DNA of 64,000 bases from Geomobilibacter sp964432205 (GCA_964432205.1 CAYSMK010000010.1:62001-126000), one strand, 5' to 3'. Positions 26,563 through 36,822 are shown, counted from the stretch's first letter. A program made the numbers and translations. Notes: a model not told the origin generated them from the sequence alone.

Positions 26563-26934
26563 ATGTCTCATCCGGCCCCGCGGCATCATTACATCTCCTG
26601 GCTTCTGTTCGCTGGCTGGGGAGTTGCCATTGCCTGGATTTCTCTCACGCCTTCGCCCCCGTTACTCCACCAGCCGCTCCTCGGCTGGGACAAATTCCAG
26701 CACGCCAGTGCCTATGCCGTTCTGACCCTTGCTGGCGGCCGGGCGTTTGGCGGGACACGTCGGGCCTTTGGAGGAGCATTTTTCATCGCACTCGGCTATG
26801 GTGGCAGCATTGAACTGGCCCAAGGGTACCTTACCTCCAATAGATCAGCAGACTGGCTTGATTTTGTGGCTAATGCTGCTGGTGCCGGTGTCGTTGCCCT
26901 CATTTCCGCAGCCCGCTGGAAGGACCATTCGTGA
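26563..26934 (+). CDS. VanZ-like membrane protein
   Basis: Start at ATG 26563, 10 nt after the Wzz stop; the ribosome binding site is weak (GGGGAT). The 123-aa product has about four helices and the VanZ-family features WISLTPSPP, WDKFQHASAYAVLTLAGG, then IELAQGYLTSNRSADWLDFVANAAG. The function of VanZ-like proteins is not settled. Many lie in polysaccharide or exosortase-linked loci, as here. Its stop overlaps the GTG start of the next gene. Confidence 0.8.
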   Translation: MSHPAPRHHYISWLLFAGWGVAIAWISLTPSPPLLHQPLLGWDKFQHASAYAVLTLAGGRAFGGTRRAFGGAFFIALGYGGSIELAQGYLTSNRSADWLDFVANAAGAGVVALISAARWKDHS

Positions 26935-27749
26935 ACCGTTTTTTCCCTATACTCCTACTTCTGATAGTCATGGTGTTTCCTTGCCCTGCATCCTGCGCAG
27001 ATGCCGCTGGAACATCCGTTGGTACCGAGATCATCAATGGTGTTCAGCGTCTGGGAGCTGAAACTACTCTGGCTGCCACGACCCCGTTCGATTTCGAAGA
27101 CGGACTCGGCTGGGGAACGGTTGCCGCGGTCGGCGCAACCGGCCTGGCCTATCTGTACGACACGAATGTCCGCGACCGGTTGCAGGGGGAGCAGAGCGAC
27201 CGGTTGGACAAGGCTGCCGATGTCGGTTCCCTGGTCGGCAATCCTTTCCTCCACCTGGGGGTGGCCGCCGTTGTCTATGGGGGGGGGATCGTTGTCGACT
27301 CGCCACGCTACAAGGAGTTGGGAGAGATGATGGGCGAATCGCTGATCCTGGCCGATGCCGCCACCCTGATTCTCAAGGAGGCGACCGGCCGGGCACGCCC
27401 TCTGACCGGCAACGGCAAGGGAGAGTTCCGACCGTTCGGTTTCCGAAGCGACTACGATTCTTTTCCCTCCATGCATACCGCCAGTTCTTTTGCCCTGGCA
27501 TCGGTGGTTTCGGCAACGACCGACAGCGTCATGACCCGCCTTGCCGCCTACGGCGCCGCTACCTTTGTCGGCTTCTCCCGCCTCTATCAGAACAAGCACT
27601 GGGCCAGCGACGTGGTGCTGGGGGCCGCCATCGGAGAACTGTGCGGCAGGGTAGTGACCCGCTACCACGCCTCCCGTTCCCGCTCGGTAAACATTGTTCC
27701 GCTCTTGAGCGGAGAGAGCGCCGGCCTTGCCTTGATCGCGCGATTCTGA
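26931..27749 (+). CDS. PAP2-superfamily membrane phosphatase
   Basis: Starts with GTG at 26931 overlapping the VanZ stop by 4 nt, with AAGGA upstream. The 272-aa product has a signal peptide-like N-terminus (ILLLLIVMVFPCPASCADA) and the three PAP2 motifs: KEATGRARP, PSMHTASSF and SRLYQNKHWASDV. It probably dephosphorylates a lipid phosphate or undecaprenyl diphosphate in the periplasm, which would suit the polysaccharide genes upstream. The exact substrate is unknown. Confidence 0.87.
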   Translation: MNRFFPILLLLIVMVFPCPASCADAAGTSVGTEIINGVQRLGAETTLAATTPFDFEDGLGWGTVAAVGATGLAYLYDTNVRDRLQGEQSDRLDKAADVGSLVGNPFLHLGVAAVVYGGGIVVDSPRYKELGEMMGESLILADAATLILKEATGRARPLTGNGKGEFRPFGFRSDYDSFPSMHTASSFALASVVSATTDSVMTRLAAYGAATFVGFSRLYQNKHWASDVVLGAAIGELCGRVVTRYHASRSRSVNIVPLLSGESAGLALIARF

Positions 27750-27753
27750 CGAC

Positions 27754-27840
27754 AGGGGCGAGGAAAAAAGGACCGAGGATCGAGGATAATCCTTTGCAAC
27801 ACAGGCAGAATATTGTAGTTTTGCCCCGAGCCCCGAGCCT
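27754..27840. repeat. intergenic inverted heptamer-repeat element 4
   Basis: Left arm 27754-27790 contains GGGCGAGG, ACCGAGG and ATCGAGG units. Right arm 27820-27840 has the inverted units CCCCGAG, CCCCGAG, CCT. Unit roughly (C/T)CGRGGN. It lies just after the PAP2 gene and ends 6 nt before the AAGGAG of the HAD gene. Confidence 0.65.
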
Positions 27841-27856
27841 ATTTAAAGGAGAGTCC

Positions 27857-28540
27857 ATGCTCAAGGCCGTCATCTTCGATTTCGATGGCATCATCGTAGA
27901 CACCGAGCCGCTGCACTACCGGACCTTCCAGGAGATCCTGGAGCCGTTGGGACTGGGCTATTCCTGGGACGAGTATGTGGCGCGCTACATGGGGTTCGAT
28001 GACCGCGATGCCTTTCTGGAGGCCTTTGCCGTGGCCGGGCAACAGCTTTCCCACGAAGCGCTGGAACAGTTGATCGACCGGAAGGCCAGGATCTTCCAGG
28101 AGGTCATCGCTTCCGGTGTAACGCCATATCCCGGTGTGGTGAGGCTGGCGATCGAGCTGGCCGGCAAGGTCCCGGTGGCTCTCTGCAGCGGTGCCCTGCC
28201 ATCGGATATCCTGCCGATTCTCAACCAGCTCTCCCTGGAAAAGGTCTTTGCCGTGATGGTAACGGCCAGCGATGTGGCAGCGAGCAAACCTGATCCCGCC
28301 AGTTACCGGCTTGCCGTCGAGCGCCTCCAGACGGCCTTCCCGACCCACGGCATCGACCCATCCTCCTGTCTGGCTATCGAGGACACGCCGGCCGGCATCG
28401 CTTCCGCCAATGGCGCCGGTGTCCGTGTGGTGGCGGTGACCAACAGTTATCCGGCAGATCACTTGCTGAACGCCAGCAAGGTGGTCGACTCCCTTGACGG
28501 TGAAACCTTCGCCACCCTCAACGACTTGGTGAATGGCTAG
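27857..28540 (+). CDS. HAD-superfamily phosphatase, beta-phosphoglucomutase-like
   Basis: Start at ATG 27857, after AAGGAG. The 227-aa product has HAD motif I FDFDGIIVDTEP (nucleophile Asp and acid Asp), motif II VALCSGAL, motif III with SKPDPASY, and motif IV AIEDTPAGIASANGAG. The cap between motifs I and II is helical (C1 type), as in phosphoglycolate phosphatase and beta-phosphoglucomutase. The substrate cannot be assigned. Confidence 0.87.
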   Translation: MLKAVIFDFDGIIVDTEPLHYRTFQEILEPLGLGYSWDEYVARYMGFDDRDAFLEAFAVAGQQLSHEALEQLIDRKARIFQEVIASGVTPYPGVVRLAIELAGKVPVALCSGALPSDILPILNQLSLEKVFAVMVTASDVAASKPDPASYRLAVERLQTAFPTHGIDPSSCLAIEDTPAGIASANGAGVRVVAVTNSYPADHLLNASKVVDSLDGETFATLNDLVNG

Positions 28541-28615
28541 TCGTTGGCTGGTTGAGTAGTCGAGAAGTAACCGCTCAACCACGTAGCCACTCACCAACCA
28601 ACCATTCAGCCACTA
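28534..28615. repeat. intergenic inverted repeat element 5 (about 8-nt unit)
   Basis: Left arm 28534-28564 has TGGCTAG, TTGGCTGG, TTGAGTAG units. Right arm 28573-28615 is the inverted array CTCAACCA, CGTAGCCA, CTCACCA, ACCAACCA, TTCAGCCA. Unit about TGGYTRNN with 7-8 nt spacing. It begins at the stop of the HAD gene and ends at the start region of hrpB, leaving no clear ribosome binding site there. Confidence 0.6.
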
Positions 28616-28627
28616 AACGTGTTACAG

Positions 28628-31165
28628 ATGGCAACTCTCCCCGTTGATACGGTAATTCCCCAACTGCTCCAGGCCCTGGCCGATTCGCCAGGGGCCGTTC
28701 TCCAGGCGCCACCCGGCTCCGGCAAGACCAGCAGGGTCCCTTTGGCCCTGCTGGAAGCCCCCCTTCTGCACGGAAAATCGATTGTCATGCTGGAGCCGCG
28801 CCGGCTGGCAGCAGTCAATGCCGCCTCCTGGCTGGCAGGGAGTGTGGGGGAGCCGGTCGGCGCCACCATCGGTTACTCGATTCGCTTTCAGCGCCAGGTA
28901 TCAAAGGCAACCCGGCTGGAGGTAGTTACCGAAGGGCTCCTCACCCGGCGGCTCCAGTCAGACCCAGGTCTGGAAGGGGTCGGGGTCGTCATCTTCGATG
29001 AATTTCACGAAAGGAGTCTGCAGGCCGACACGGCCCTTGCCTTCTGCCTCGACGTGCAGCGGCATCTGCGGGATGACCTGAAGATCCTCGTCATGTCGGC
29101 AACCCTGGAGAGCAAGCCCGTGTCCCATCTGCTGGGTGATGTGCCGGTTGTGAGCTGCGAGGGACGCAGTTATCCTGTCGACATTCGCTACCTGGGGGAG
29201 CCGTCCGGGGATATCGCCCAGGCAGCAGCCAGGGGGGTGCTTCGGGCACTGCGCGAAACAGCCGGAGATATCCTGGTGTTTCTCCCCGGCAGTGGAGAGA
29301 TCAGCCGCTGTCAGGAGCAGTTGCGCCAGTCCCTGACGACCGCCGCCGAGCCGCTGGTCGTACCGCTGTATGGCGATCTGCCGTTTGCCGAGCAGGAACG
29401 GGCCATTGTGCCTACTCCGCAGCGAAAGGTGGTGCTCGCCACCGCCATTGCCGAGACCAGCCTCACCATCGAGGGGGTGACCGTGGTCATCGATGCCGGT
29501 CTTTCCCGCCGGCTCCAGTACGATCCCAATACCGGCCTGAACCGCCTGGTTACGGTGCGGGTAGCGGCGGCGTCAGCCATCCAGCGGGCCGGTCGGGCCG
29601 GCCGTCTCGGGCCGGGTGTCTGCTACCGGCTTTGGAGTGAGGGAACGCAGTCCTCCCTTGTTCCGTACAACCCTCCCGAGATCCGTATTGCCGACCTGGC
29701 GCCGCTTGCCCTGGATCTGGCGAACTGGGGGACGAGCGAAGCGTTATCGCTCCCCTGGCTCGATCCTCCCCCCACCGGTGCCATGAACGAGGCGAACGAA
29801 CTCCTGCGCGAGCTTGGCGCTCTGGACGAAAACAGCCGCATTACTCCGCTCGGGCGGCGTATGGCCGGTCTCCCGCTGCACCCACGCCTGGCCCGGCTGG
29901 TGCTCGATGGCGAGAGTGCCGGCTGTGCCGCTGTAGCGTGCGACCTGGCTGCGCTCATTGAAGAACGTGATATTTTTCGCCGCGATCGCCAGGCGGTACG
30001 CCCGGTGAGCGACTGCGATTTTACCGACCGGCTTGAAGCGTTCCACGAATGGCGCAACCGTGGGCGAACTGCCGACGCGTTTCTCGATCCATCCGCCTGC
30101 CGGGCGGTCGATCGTGCCGCCAGCCGTCTTCGTCAGCTTATGCGGGTGCCGGTCCAGGCTGCCATGCCTGAGCATGGCCAGGTTGCCCTTCTGCTGGCGC
30201 AGGCATGGCCGGACCGGATCGCACGGCAGCGGGAACCGGGATCGGACCGGTATCTTCTGGCCCAGGGTAGCGGAGCCAGACTCGGCCAGCGGTCTGCCGT
30301 GCGGAACCAGCCTTTCATCGTCGCCGTGGAGATGAGCGGCAGCCAGGGGGCGGAAGCACTCATTCACGGTGCATCGACCCTCGCAATTGATACACTGCGT
30401 CAGAAGTTCGGCGCGGCGATTGTCCGTGAGCGTTCATATGGTTTCGACGCGGGGCAGGGGAGGGTCTGGGCGCGGGAGGACGAACTCTTTAACCGGCTGG
30501 TCCTGACAAGCAGACCGGTAACCCCTTCTGAAGAAGAACTGGGCACCACATGGCTGGGCGAGATCGGCCGTGAGGATGGGCTTGTTCTGCTACCCTGGTC
30601 ACCGGCCGCCCGTCAGTTCCGGGCACGGGTAGCCCTTCTTCGCCGGGTCTGCCGGGAAGAACCATGGCCGGACCTGGGCGACGACTGGCTGGCGGCTCAC
30701 CTGGAGGAATGGCTTCAGCCGTGGCTGGCCGGTGTCAGGACCCTTGCCGACCTGCAACGGCTCGATCTCTATGCCATCCTCAAGGGGCTGCTGCCGTGGG
30801 ATCTGCAACGGCGCCTGGACGAAGGTGTGCCGACCCATATCATTGTTCCCAGCGGCTCACGCATCGCCATCGACTATGGCGGCGATGCGCCGGTCCTGGC
30901 GGTCAAGCTCCAGGAACTGTTCGGCCTGGCAGAGACGCCGACCGTGGCCTGGGGGAGGGTGCCGCTCCTGCTTCATCTCCTCTCGCCGGCCCGGCGGCCG
31001 ATTCAGGTGACCGGCGACCTCAGGAGTTTCTGGAACACGACCTATCCCGAGGTCAAGAAAGAGCTGAAAGGGCGCTACCCCAAGCATCCCTGGCCGGATG
31101 ATCCGTGGCTGGCGGTACCGATGCGGGGAACGAAAAGGCCGGGACCGGGGACCGGGGGCCGGTAA
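28628..31165 (+). CDS. hrpB: ATP-dependent helicase HrpB
   Basis: Product of about 845 aa; start taken as ATG 28628, although GTG 28619 in the same frame is possible and neither has a strong ribosome binding site. DEAH/RHA helicase motifs are clear: Walker A QAPPGSGKTSRVP, motif II DEFHERSLQADTALA, motif III SATLES, and motif VI QRAGRAGRLGPGVCYRLW. The length and C-terminal HrpB domain (LLPWDLQRRLDEGVPTHI) match the family. Probably an RNA helicase, with poorly known cellular role. The last codons (RPGPGTGGR) are written by a GGGGACC-type repeat, so the tail may be repeat-derived. Confidence 0.92.
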   Translation: MATLPVDTVIPQLLQALADSPGAVLQAPPGSGKTSRVPLALLEAPLLHGKSIVMLEPRRLAAVNAASWLAGSVGEPVGATIGYSIRFQRQVSKATRLEVVTEGLLTRRLQSDPGLEGVGVVIFDEFHERSLQADTALAFCLDVQRHLRDDLKILVMSATLESKPVSHLLGDVPVVSCEGRSYPVDIRYLGEPSGDIAQAAARGVLRALRETAGDILVFLPGSGEISRCQEQLRQSLTTAAEPLVVPLYGDLPFAEQERAIVPTPQRKVVLATAIAETSLTIEGVTVVIDAGLSRRLQYDPNTGLNRLVTVRVAAASAIQRAGRAGRLGPGVCYRLWSEGTQSSLVPYNPPEIRIADLAPLALDLANWGTSEALSLPWLDPPPTGAMNEANELLRELGALDENSRITPLGRRMAGLPLHPRLARLVLDGESAGCAAVACDLAALIEERDIFRRDRQAVRPVSDCDFTDRLEAFHEWRNRGRTADAFLDPSACRAVDRAASRLRQLMRVPVQAAMPEHGQVALLLAQAWPDRIARQREPGSDRYLLAQGSGARLGQRSAVRNQPFIVAVEMSGSQGAEALIHGASTLAIDTLRQKFGAAIVRERSYGFDAGQGRVWAREDELFNRLVLTSRPVTPSEEELGTTWLGEIGREDGLVLLPWSPAARQFRARVALLRRVCREEPWPDLGDDWLAAHLEEWLQPWLAGVRTLADLQRLDLYAILKGLLPWDLQRRLDEGVPTHIIVPSGSRIAIDYGGDAPVLAVKLQELFGLAETPTVAWGRVPLLLHLLSPARRPIQVTGDLRSFWNTTYPEVKKELKGRYPKHPWPDDPWLAVPMRGTKRPGPGTGGR
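31139..31162. repeat. single-arm heptamer repeat 6 at the hrpB 3' end
   Basis: Units GGGACC, GGGGACC, GGGGGCC, GG lie inside the last codons of hrpB. No matching inverted arm was found. Same style of unit as the operon elements. Confidence 0.5.
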
Positions 31166-31281
31166 AGTCATAATGATAGTCAAACCAGAATGGTTACCCC
31201 CTGCAAGAGGATAATCCTTTGACTTTACTCAGTGTTCCTCTGTGTCCTCTGCGGTAACTGTCTTTTCAGGTTTAGTGGTGT
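31166..31281. other. convergent intergenic gap
   Basis: No gene or clear intrinsic terminator is seen. It contains two near-copies of TCCTCTGYG in tandem (about 31233-31251), ending in TCTGCGGTAACTG. From memory similar TCCTCTGTGTCCTCTGCGG sequences are dispersed in other deltaproteobacterial genomes. Confidence 0.4.
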
Positions 31282-31980
31282 CTATCTCAGATTGGTAAAC
31301 AGAATGGTGCCGTCAGGCTGAAGGATTCTGCTGACGCTGTCCCGTGACCTGGCAGCTATTGCGGGCGAGGCGTCGGAGCCGGGCATGAAGCTGGGGGTGA
31401 CATTGCTGCCATCGCGCCATGCCTCGAAGTGCAGGTGGGGGCCGGTCGAGCGCCCGGTGGAGCCGGAGAGGGCAATGACCGTGCTGCTGTCCACCTGGGT
31501 TCCCTCTGCCACGAGGTTGGCGGAGTGGTGGGCGTAAATGGTCCGCATGCCGTCCTGGTGGTCGACGATGACGGTATTGCCGTAGCCGTTTCGTTGTCCG
31601 CTGAAAATGACGACACCCGGGGCGACCGGTTTTACCGGGGTGCCGGTTGGGGCGGCAATGTCGATGCCGTTGTGATGGCGCAGTTTGCCGTCGAACGGAT
31701 CGTGGCGATAACCGGTAGGGGAGGTGACCCGTCCCTGAATCGGCAGAGAAAGTGACTCCGGAGAGCCGGAAACCGACGGTGACAGGGATGCTTTTCGACT
31801 GATCGCGCCCCCCCTGGTTCGGTTTTTTTCCCGTAAGTACACGGTGTAACTGCCACTGGCCGGTGTGTCGGTGAACGAAACGACGCCGTCCTGGTTTTCG
31901 TGCCGGTAGATGTCGCCGCGCGTCTCCGCAGCGACCGGCACGAGAAGCAGAAACATGCCGATGACAATTCTGCTGTTCAT
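31282..31980 (-). CDS. secreted M23 (LytM) peptidase with DUF4124 domain
   Basis: Product of 232 aa with a signal peptide (MNSRIVIGMFLLLVPVAAET). Residues 22-50 form a DUF4124-like segment (DIYRHENQDGVVSFTDTP). The C-terminal half is an M23 peptidase: the zinc ligands of HHNGID, then GYGNTVIVDHQDGMRTIYAH and PHLHFEAW. It should act in the periplasm, cleaving peptidoglycan cross-links or activating amidases. All zinc ligands seem present, so it is likely active. Confidence 0.9.
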   Translation of the reverse strand: MNSRIVIGMFLLLVPVAAETRGDIYRHENQDGVVSFTDTPASGSYTVYLREKNRTRGGAISRKASLSPSVSGSPESLSLPIQGRVTSPTGYRHDPFDGKLRHHNGIDIAAPTGTPVKPVAPGVVIFSGQRNGYGNTVIVDHQDGMRTIYAHHSANLVAEGTQVDSSTVIALSGSTGRSTGPHLHFEAWRDGSNVTPSFMPGSDASPAIAARSRDSVSRILQPDGTILFTNLR

Positions 31981-32061
31981 AGAGGTTCCTAAAGGGTGGC
32001 GTTTCCGATTAATCTTCTATATACTTCGGCAGCCCATCCGGCAAGTTGAGGAGGTACGCTG

Positions 32062-32973
32062 ATGCATATTGCGGTTGTCGGGTCCGGTGCCCTCGGACTC
32101 TATTACGGTGCGTTATTGCAGCGGGGTGGAAATACGGTATCGTTTCTACTCAGACGCGACTATGAGGCCATCAGTGCCAATGGTCTGACCGTACGGTCGA
32201 TCCTGGGCGATTTTCATCTCCCCGAAGTCCGTGGTTTCAGCAGGCCGGAAGATATCGGTCCAGTCGACCTGGTGCTCGTCGGACTCAAGACCTTTGCCAA
32301 CGACAGCTTTCGTGCGCTTATCCAGCCGTTGCTCGGTGCATCGACCCTTATCCTGACGCTGCAGAATGGCCTGGGAAATGAGGAGGATCTGGCCGCGCTT
32401 TTCGGTGCCGATCGGGTGTTGGGAGGGGTGGCGTTTCTCTGCGCCAACCGGGGGGAACCGGGGACTGTCCATCACCTTGGTGCCGGCAAGGTCGAAATCG
32501 GGGCTTTCGGTGAAGCGTCTCCTGAGCGTGCGGCAACTGTTGCCGGGCACTTTGCCGCCGCTGGCCTGGATTGTGTCTTCGTGAACGATCTATTGAAGGC
32601 CCGCTGGCAAAAGCTGGTCTGGAATATTCCGTTCAACGGAAGCTGCGCCCTGCTCGGCCAGTCCGTCGATCGGCTTCTGGCTGCTCCACGGGCTCTGCAG
32701 CTGGTTCGCGCACTGATGCTGGAGGTGATTGTCGCGGCCAATGCCCAAGGATTGAGTGAGCCGATCGACCCATCCTTCGTGGAGCTGATGATCGACTATA
32801 CCACGGCCATGGGTCCGTACCGCCCTTCCATGCAGATTGACCGGGAAGAGCGGCGGCCGCTGGAGCTGGATGCGATCTTTTTTATACCGCTGGCGCGTGG
32901 TCGGGCCAAAGGTATTGAAATGCCCCGCATTGAGGCATTGTCGGTGTTTCTCGAACAGTCGTGTCGCCCATAG
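32062..32973 (+). CDS. panE: 2-dehydropantoate 2-reductase family protein
   Basis: Product of 303 aa, close to the usual 300, preceded by GAGGAGGT. The Rossmann motif AVVGSGALGLYYGALL is at the N-terminus, followed by the family features LVGLKTF, LTLQNGLGNEEDL and the catalytic Lys region LLKARWQKLVWNIPFNGSCAL. It would reduce 2-dehydropantoate to pantoate with NADPH in coenzyme A synthesis. Many genomes hold paralogues of this family, so the exact substrate is not certain. Confidence 0.87.
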   Translation: MHIAVVGSGALGLYYGALLQRGGNTVSFLLRRDYEAISANGLTVRSILGDFHLPEVRGFSRPEDIGPVDLVLVGLKTFANDSFRALIQPLLGASTLILTLQNGLGNEEDLAALFGADRVLGGVAFLCANRGEPGTVHHLGAGKVEIGAFGEASPERAATVAGHFAAAGLDCVFVNDLLKARWQKLVWNIPFNGSCALLGQSVDRLLAAPRALQLVRALMLEVIVAANAQGLSEPIDPSFVELMIDYTTAMGPYRPSMQIDREERRPLELDAIFFIPLARGRAKGIEMPRIEALSVFLEQSCRP

Positions 32974-33106
32974 CTGCTTATTTGTTGTGCGCGGTTCATG
33001 CTTGATGCTGAAATCGTGGGCTGTTGTTGCCGGGGCTTACGGCGGTTGTCCGGTTGCTGTTTTGTAACATACCGGAATTGATGGTAAATTAATATTGCGA
33101 AGAGAT

Positions 33107-33122
33107 GGGCAAGCAAATTGCT
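33107..33122 (+). promoter_or_regulatory. sigma-54 promoter of glnBA
   Basis: GGGCAAG, 5 nt, TTGCT: GG at 33108-33109 and GC at 33120-33121 are exactly 10 nt apart, and 10 of the 11 most conserved -24/-12 positions are near consensus. Expected start is about 33133. Nitrogen control by sigma-54 fits glnB and glnA. Confidence 0.6.
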
Positions 33123-33130
33123 AAATTAAC

Positions 33131-33180
33131 AAACCATACGCCATACTGCTGCCTGTTTCAGCAGCATGGCGTGCGGTTTG
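33131..33180 (+). promoter_or_regulatory. leader hairpin of the glnBA transcript
   Basis: A 21-bp imperfect stem (33131-33151 with 33159-33179) around the loop CCTGTTT. Core arms are ACGCCATACTGCTG and CAGCAGCATGGCGT, with one mismatch. It begins at the predicted sigma-54 start site and ends 11 nt before AGGAGGT. No T run follows, so it is not a plain terminator. It may stabilise the mRNA or bind a regulator. Confidence 0.6.
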
Positions 33181-33205
33181 AAACTACACAAGGAGGTAAC
33201 GGTCC

Positions 33206-33544
33206 TTGAAAAAGGTTGAAGCAATCATCAAGCCGTTCAAGCTGGACGAGGTGAAAGAGGCCCTGAACGAGATCGGCATCCAAGGGATCACGGTCAGCGA
33301 GGTAAAGGGATTCGGCCGGCAGAAAGGGCACACCGAGCTGTACAGGGGTGCGGAGTACGTGGTCGATTTCATCCCCAAGATCAAGATGGAGATCATTGTC
33401 GGTGACGACATTGTCGCCAAGGTGGTGGAGACGATCGAACAGGCGGCCAAGACCGGCCGCATCGGTGATGGGAAGATTTTCGTGACCCCTGTCGAGGAAG
33501 TGGTGAGGATCAGAACCGGCGAGCGCGGCGAGGATGCATTGTAG
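33206..33544 (+). CDS. glnB: nitrogen regulatory protein PII
   Basis: Start is TTG at 33206, 8 nt after AGGAGGT, giving the standard PII length of 112 aa. The sequence KKVEAIIKPFKLDEVKEAL opens as in all PII proteins. The T-loop has GHTELYRGAEYVVDF with Tyr51, the usual uridylylation site, and the C-terminal signature GRIGDGKIFVTPVEEVVRIR is complete. It senses 2-oxoglutarate, ATP/ADP and nitrogen state and controls glutamine synthetase and other targets. glnA follows 44 nt later. Confidence 0.95.
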   Translation: MKKVEAIIKPFKLDEVKEALNEIGIQGITVSEVKGFGRQKGHTELYRGAEYVVDFIPKIKMEIIVGDDIVAKVVETIEQAAKTGRIGDGKIFVTPVEEVVRIRTGERGEDAL

Positions 33545-33588
33545 TCGTGTAGCGGATATATTAAACCTGTCGTGAAAGGAGATAGTAG

Positions 33589-35001
<1,413 letters not shown>

Positions 35002-35026
35002 GAGGCGCATCCATACAGGGCAGTAC

Positions 35027-35059
35027 GGAAAGGCGGGAGCGATCCCGCCTTTCCTTTTT
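35027..35059 (+). terminator. intrinsic terminator of glnBA
   Basis: Perfect 12-bp stem GGAAAGGCGGGA with TCCCGCCTTTCC around GCGA, followed by TTTTT. Confidence 0.92.
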
Positions 35060-35146
35060 GGGTGAAGCTCCGGCAAAGGGGGGGCCGTTGACTTTGCACA
35101 GGTTATCTGCTAGAAACGACAGATTCGACAGGAGCCCCCATTCCCC

Positions 35147-35827
35147 ATGGATAACTTTTTACTCAAACTCTCCATCATGCTGGTGCCCGGTCTCATGGCC
35201 ATCACCTGTCACGAGGTCTCCCACGGTTTCATGGCCGACCGGTTCGGCGACAACACCGCCCGTTCCATGGGGCGCCTGACCCTCAATCCCCTGAAGCACC
35301 TGGATATCTTCGGTACGCTGATGGTGTTTATCGTCGGCATCGGCTGGGCCAAACCGGTGCCGGTGAACTTCGGCAATCTCCGTCATCCCAAGTCGGACAT
35401 GATCTGGGTGGCCGCAGCCGGACCGGTTACCAACTTCGTTCTGGCGACCCTGTCGGCCTTTGTCATGCGCGGTATCGTTGCCGCCAGCGAGTCACTGCCC
35501 GATTCCTCCATCATCCCGCTGGTGATCGACCCGGTTGTCCTGATGCTGGCGTTTTCGGTGTACATCAACCTGCTCCTGGCCATCTTCAACCTGATTCCCC
35601 TGCCGCCCCTGGATGGCGGCCGGGTGATGGTGGGTCTTCTTCCCTACCGGCAGGCGGCGAACCTGGCCCGGATCGAGCCGTACGGCATGATCATCATCAT
35701 TGTCCTGGTCTTTTTCACCAACATCTTCAGCACCGTCATCTCGCCGGTACTCAACATGGCGATCGGTCTCCTGGCCGGTCCCCAGAGCAAGCTCGTTTTC
35801 AGCGTTACCCACTTCCTGATGCGATAA
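35147..35827 (+). CDS. site-2-protease family (M50) zinc metalloprotease
   Basis: Product of 226 aa with five or six membrane helices. The zinc motif HEVSH is in the first helix (TCHEVSHGFMADRFGD) and the third ligand lies in LPPLDGGRVM. This is the compact M50B/SREBP-type protease without a PDZ domain, widely found just upstream of trpS and scpA as here. Substrate unknown. trpS starts 12 bp later, so these are likely co-transcribed. Confidence 0.9.
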   Translation: MDNFLLKLSIMLVPGLMAITCHEVSHGFMADRFGDNTARSMGRLTLNPLKHLDIFGTLMVFIVGIGWAKPVPVNFGNLRHPKSDMIWVAAAGPVTNFVLATLSAFVMRGIVAASESLPDSSIIPLVIDPVVLMLAFSVYINLLLAIFNLIPLPPLDGGRVMVGLLPYRQAANLARIEPYGMIIIIVLVFFTNIFSTVISPVLNMAIGLLAGPQSKLVFSVTHFLMR

Positions 35828-35838
35828 GGAGTTTTTTC

Positions 35839-36822
35839 ATGCAGAACATGCGGATCGTCAGCGGTATGCGCCCCACCGGGAAACTTCACCTGGGCCACTT
35901 CCACGGCGTGCTGGCCAACTGGCAGGAGTTGCAGCACAACTACGACTGTTTCTTCTTCGTGGCAGACTGGCATTCGTTGACCACCGAATATGCAAGCACG
36001 GAAGGGATTCGGGACAGCATCCAGGAGATGGTCCTGGACTGGCTCGCCTTTGGCATCGATCCGGAAAAGTCGACCATCTTCCGTCAGGGTCATGTGCCGC
36101 AGCATGCGGAGCTGAACCTGCTCCTGGGGATGATCACCCCGGTCTCGTGGCTGGAGCGGAACCCCACCTACAAGGAGATGCAGGAGAACCTGCAGACCAA
36201 GGATCTCTCCACCTTCGGCTTCCTCGGCTATCCGGTGCTCATGGCTGCCGACATCATCATCTACAAGGCGGGCAGGGTGCCGGTGGGGCATGACCAGCTT
36301 CCCCACCTGGAAATCACCCGGGAGATCGCCCGCCGCTTCAACCATCTCTACACGCCGGTCTTTCCCGAGCCCGAGGCGCTTCTCACCGAGACCCCGAAGG
36401 TCCTGGGGCTGGACGGCCGGAAGATGAGCAAGTCCTATGGCAATGCCATCTTCCTCTCCGAGAGTGCCGACGAGACCCGGAAGAAGGTGATGTCCATGGT
36501 GACCGACACCCAGCGGGTCAGAAGGAGCGACCCCGGTGAGCCGGACCAGTGTGTGGCCTTTTCGCTGAACGGCATGCATCTGCCCCCGGAGAAGCGCGAA
36601 GAGGTGATGGCCGCCTGCCGGACTGCCCAGATCGGCTGTGTGGAATGCAAGCGGCTCCAGGCCGAATGCCTGGTGGAGGCGCTGGCACCATTTCGCGCCC
36701 GTCGCGAGGAGTTGGTTGCCCGGCCAGGGCTGGTCAATGAGATCCTCGCCGCCGGTGCCCGCAAGGCCGCGATCGAGGCGGAAAAGACCCTCCAGGAAGT
36801 TGCTACGGCCATGGGATTATAG
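35839..36822 (+). CDS. trpS: tryptophanyl-tRNA synthetase
   Basis: Product of 327 aa, usual for bacterial TrpRS. Class I motifs: HLGH within RPTGKLHLGHFHGVLANW, and KMSKS within LDGRKMSKSYGN. GYPVLMAADIIIYKA and PVGHDQLPHLE are typical of the tryptophan pocket region. AAGGAG precedes the ATG. It charges tRNA-Trp in the cytoplasm. It ends 5 nt before the scpA start. Confidence 0.96.
   Translation: MQNMRIVSGMRPTGKLHLGHFHGVLANWQELQHNYDCFFFVADWHSLTTEYASTEGIRDSIQEMVLDWLAFGIDPEKSTIFRQGHVPQHAELNLLLGMITPVSWLERNPTYKEMQENLQTKDLSTFGFLGYPVLMAADIIIYKAGRVPVGHDQLPHLEITREIARRFNHLYTPVFPEPEALLTETPKVLGLDGRKMSKSYGNAIFLSESADETRKKVMSMVTDTQRVRRSDPGEPDQCVAFSLNGMHLPPEKREEVMAACRTAQIGCVECKRLQAECLVEALAPFRARREELVARPGLVNEILAAGARKAAIEAEKTLQEVATAMGL

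Noticed and set aside
33001..33067. Terminator after the panE-like gene
   Set aside because: No stem with a T run is visible, so transcription end there is unresolved.
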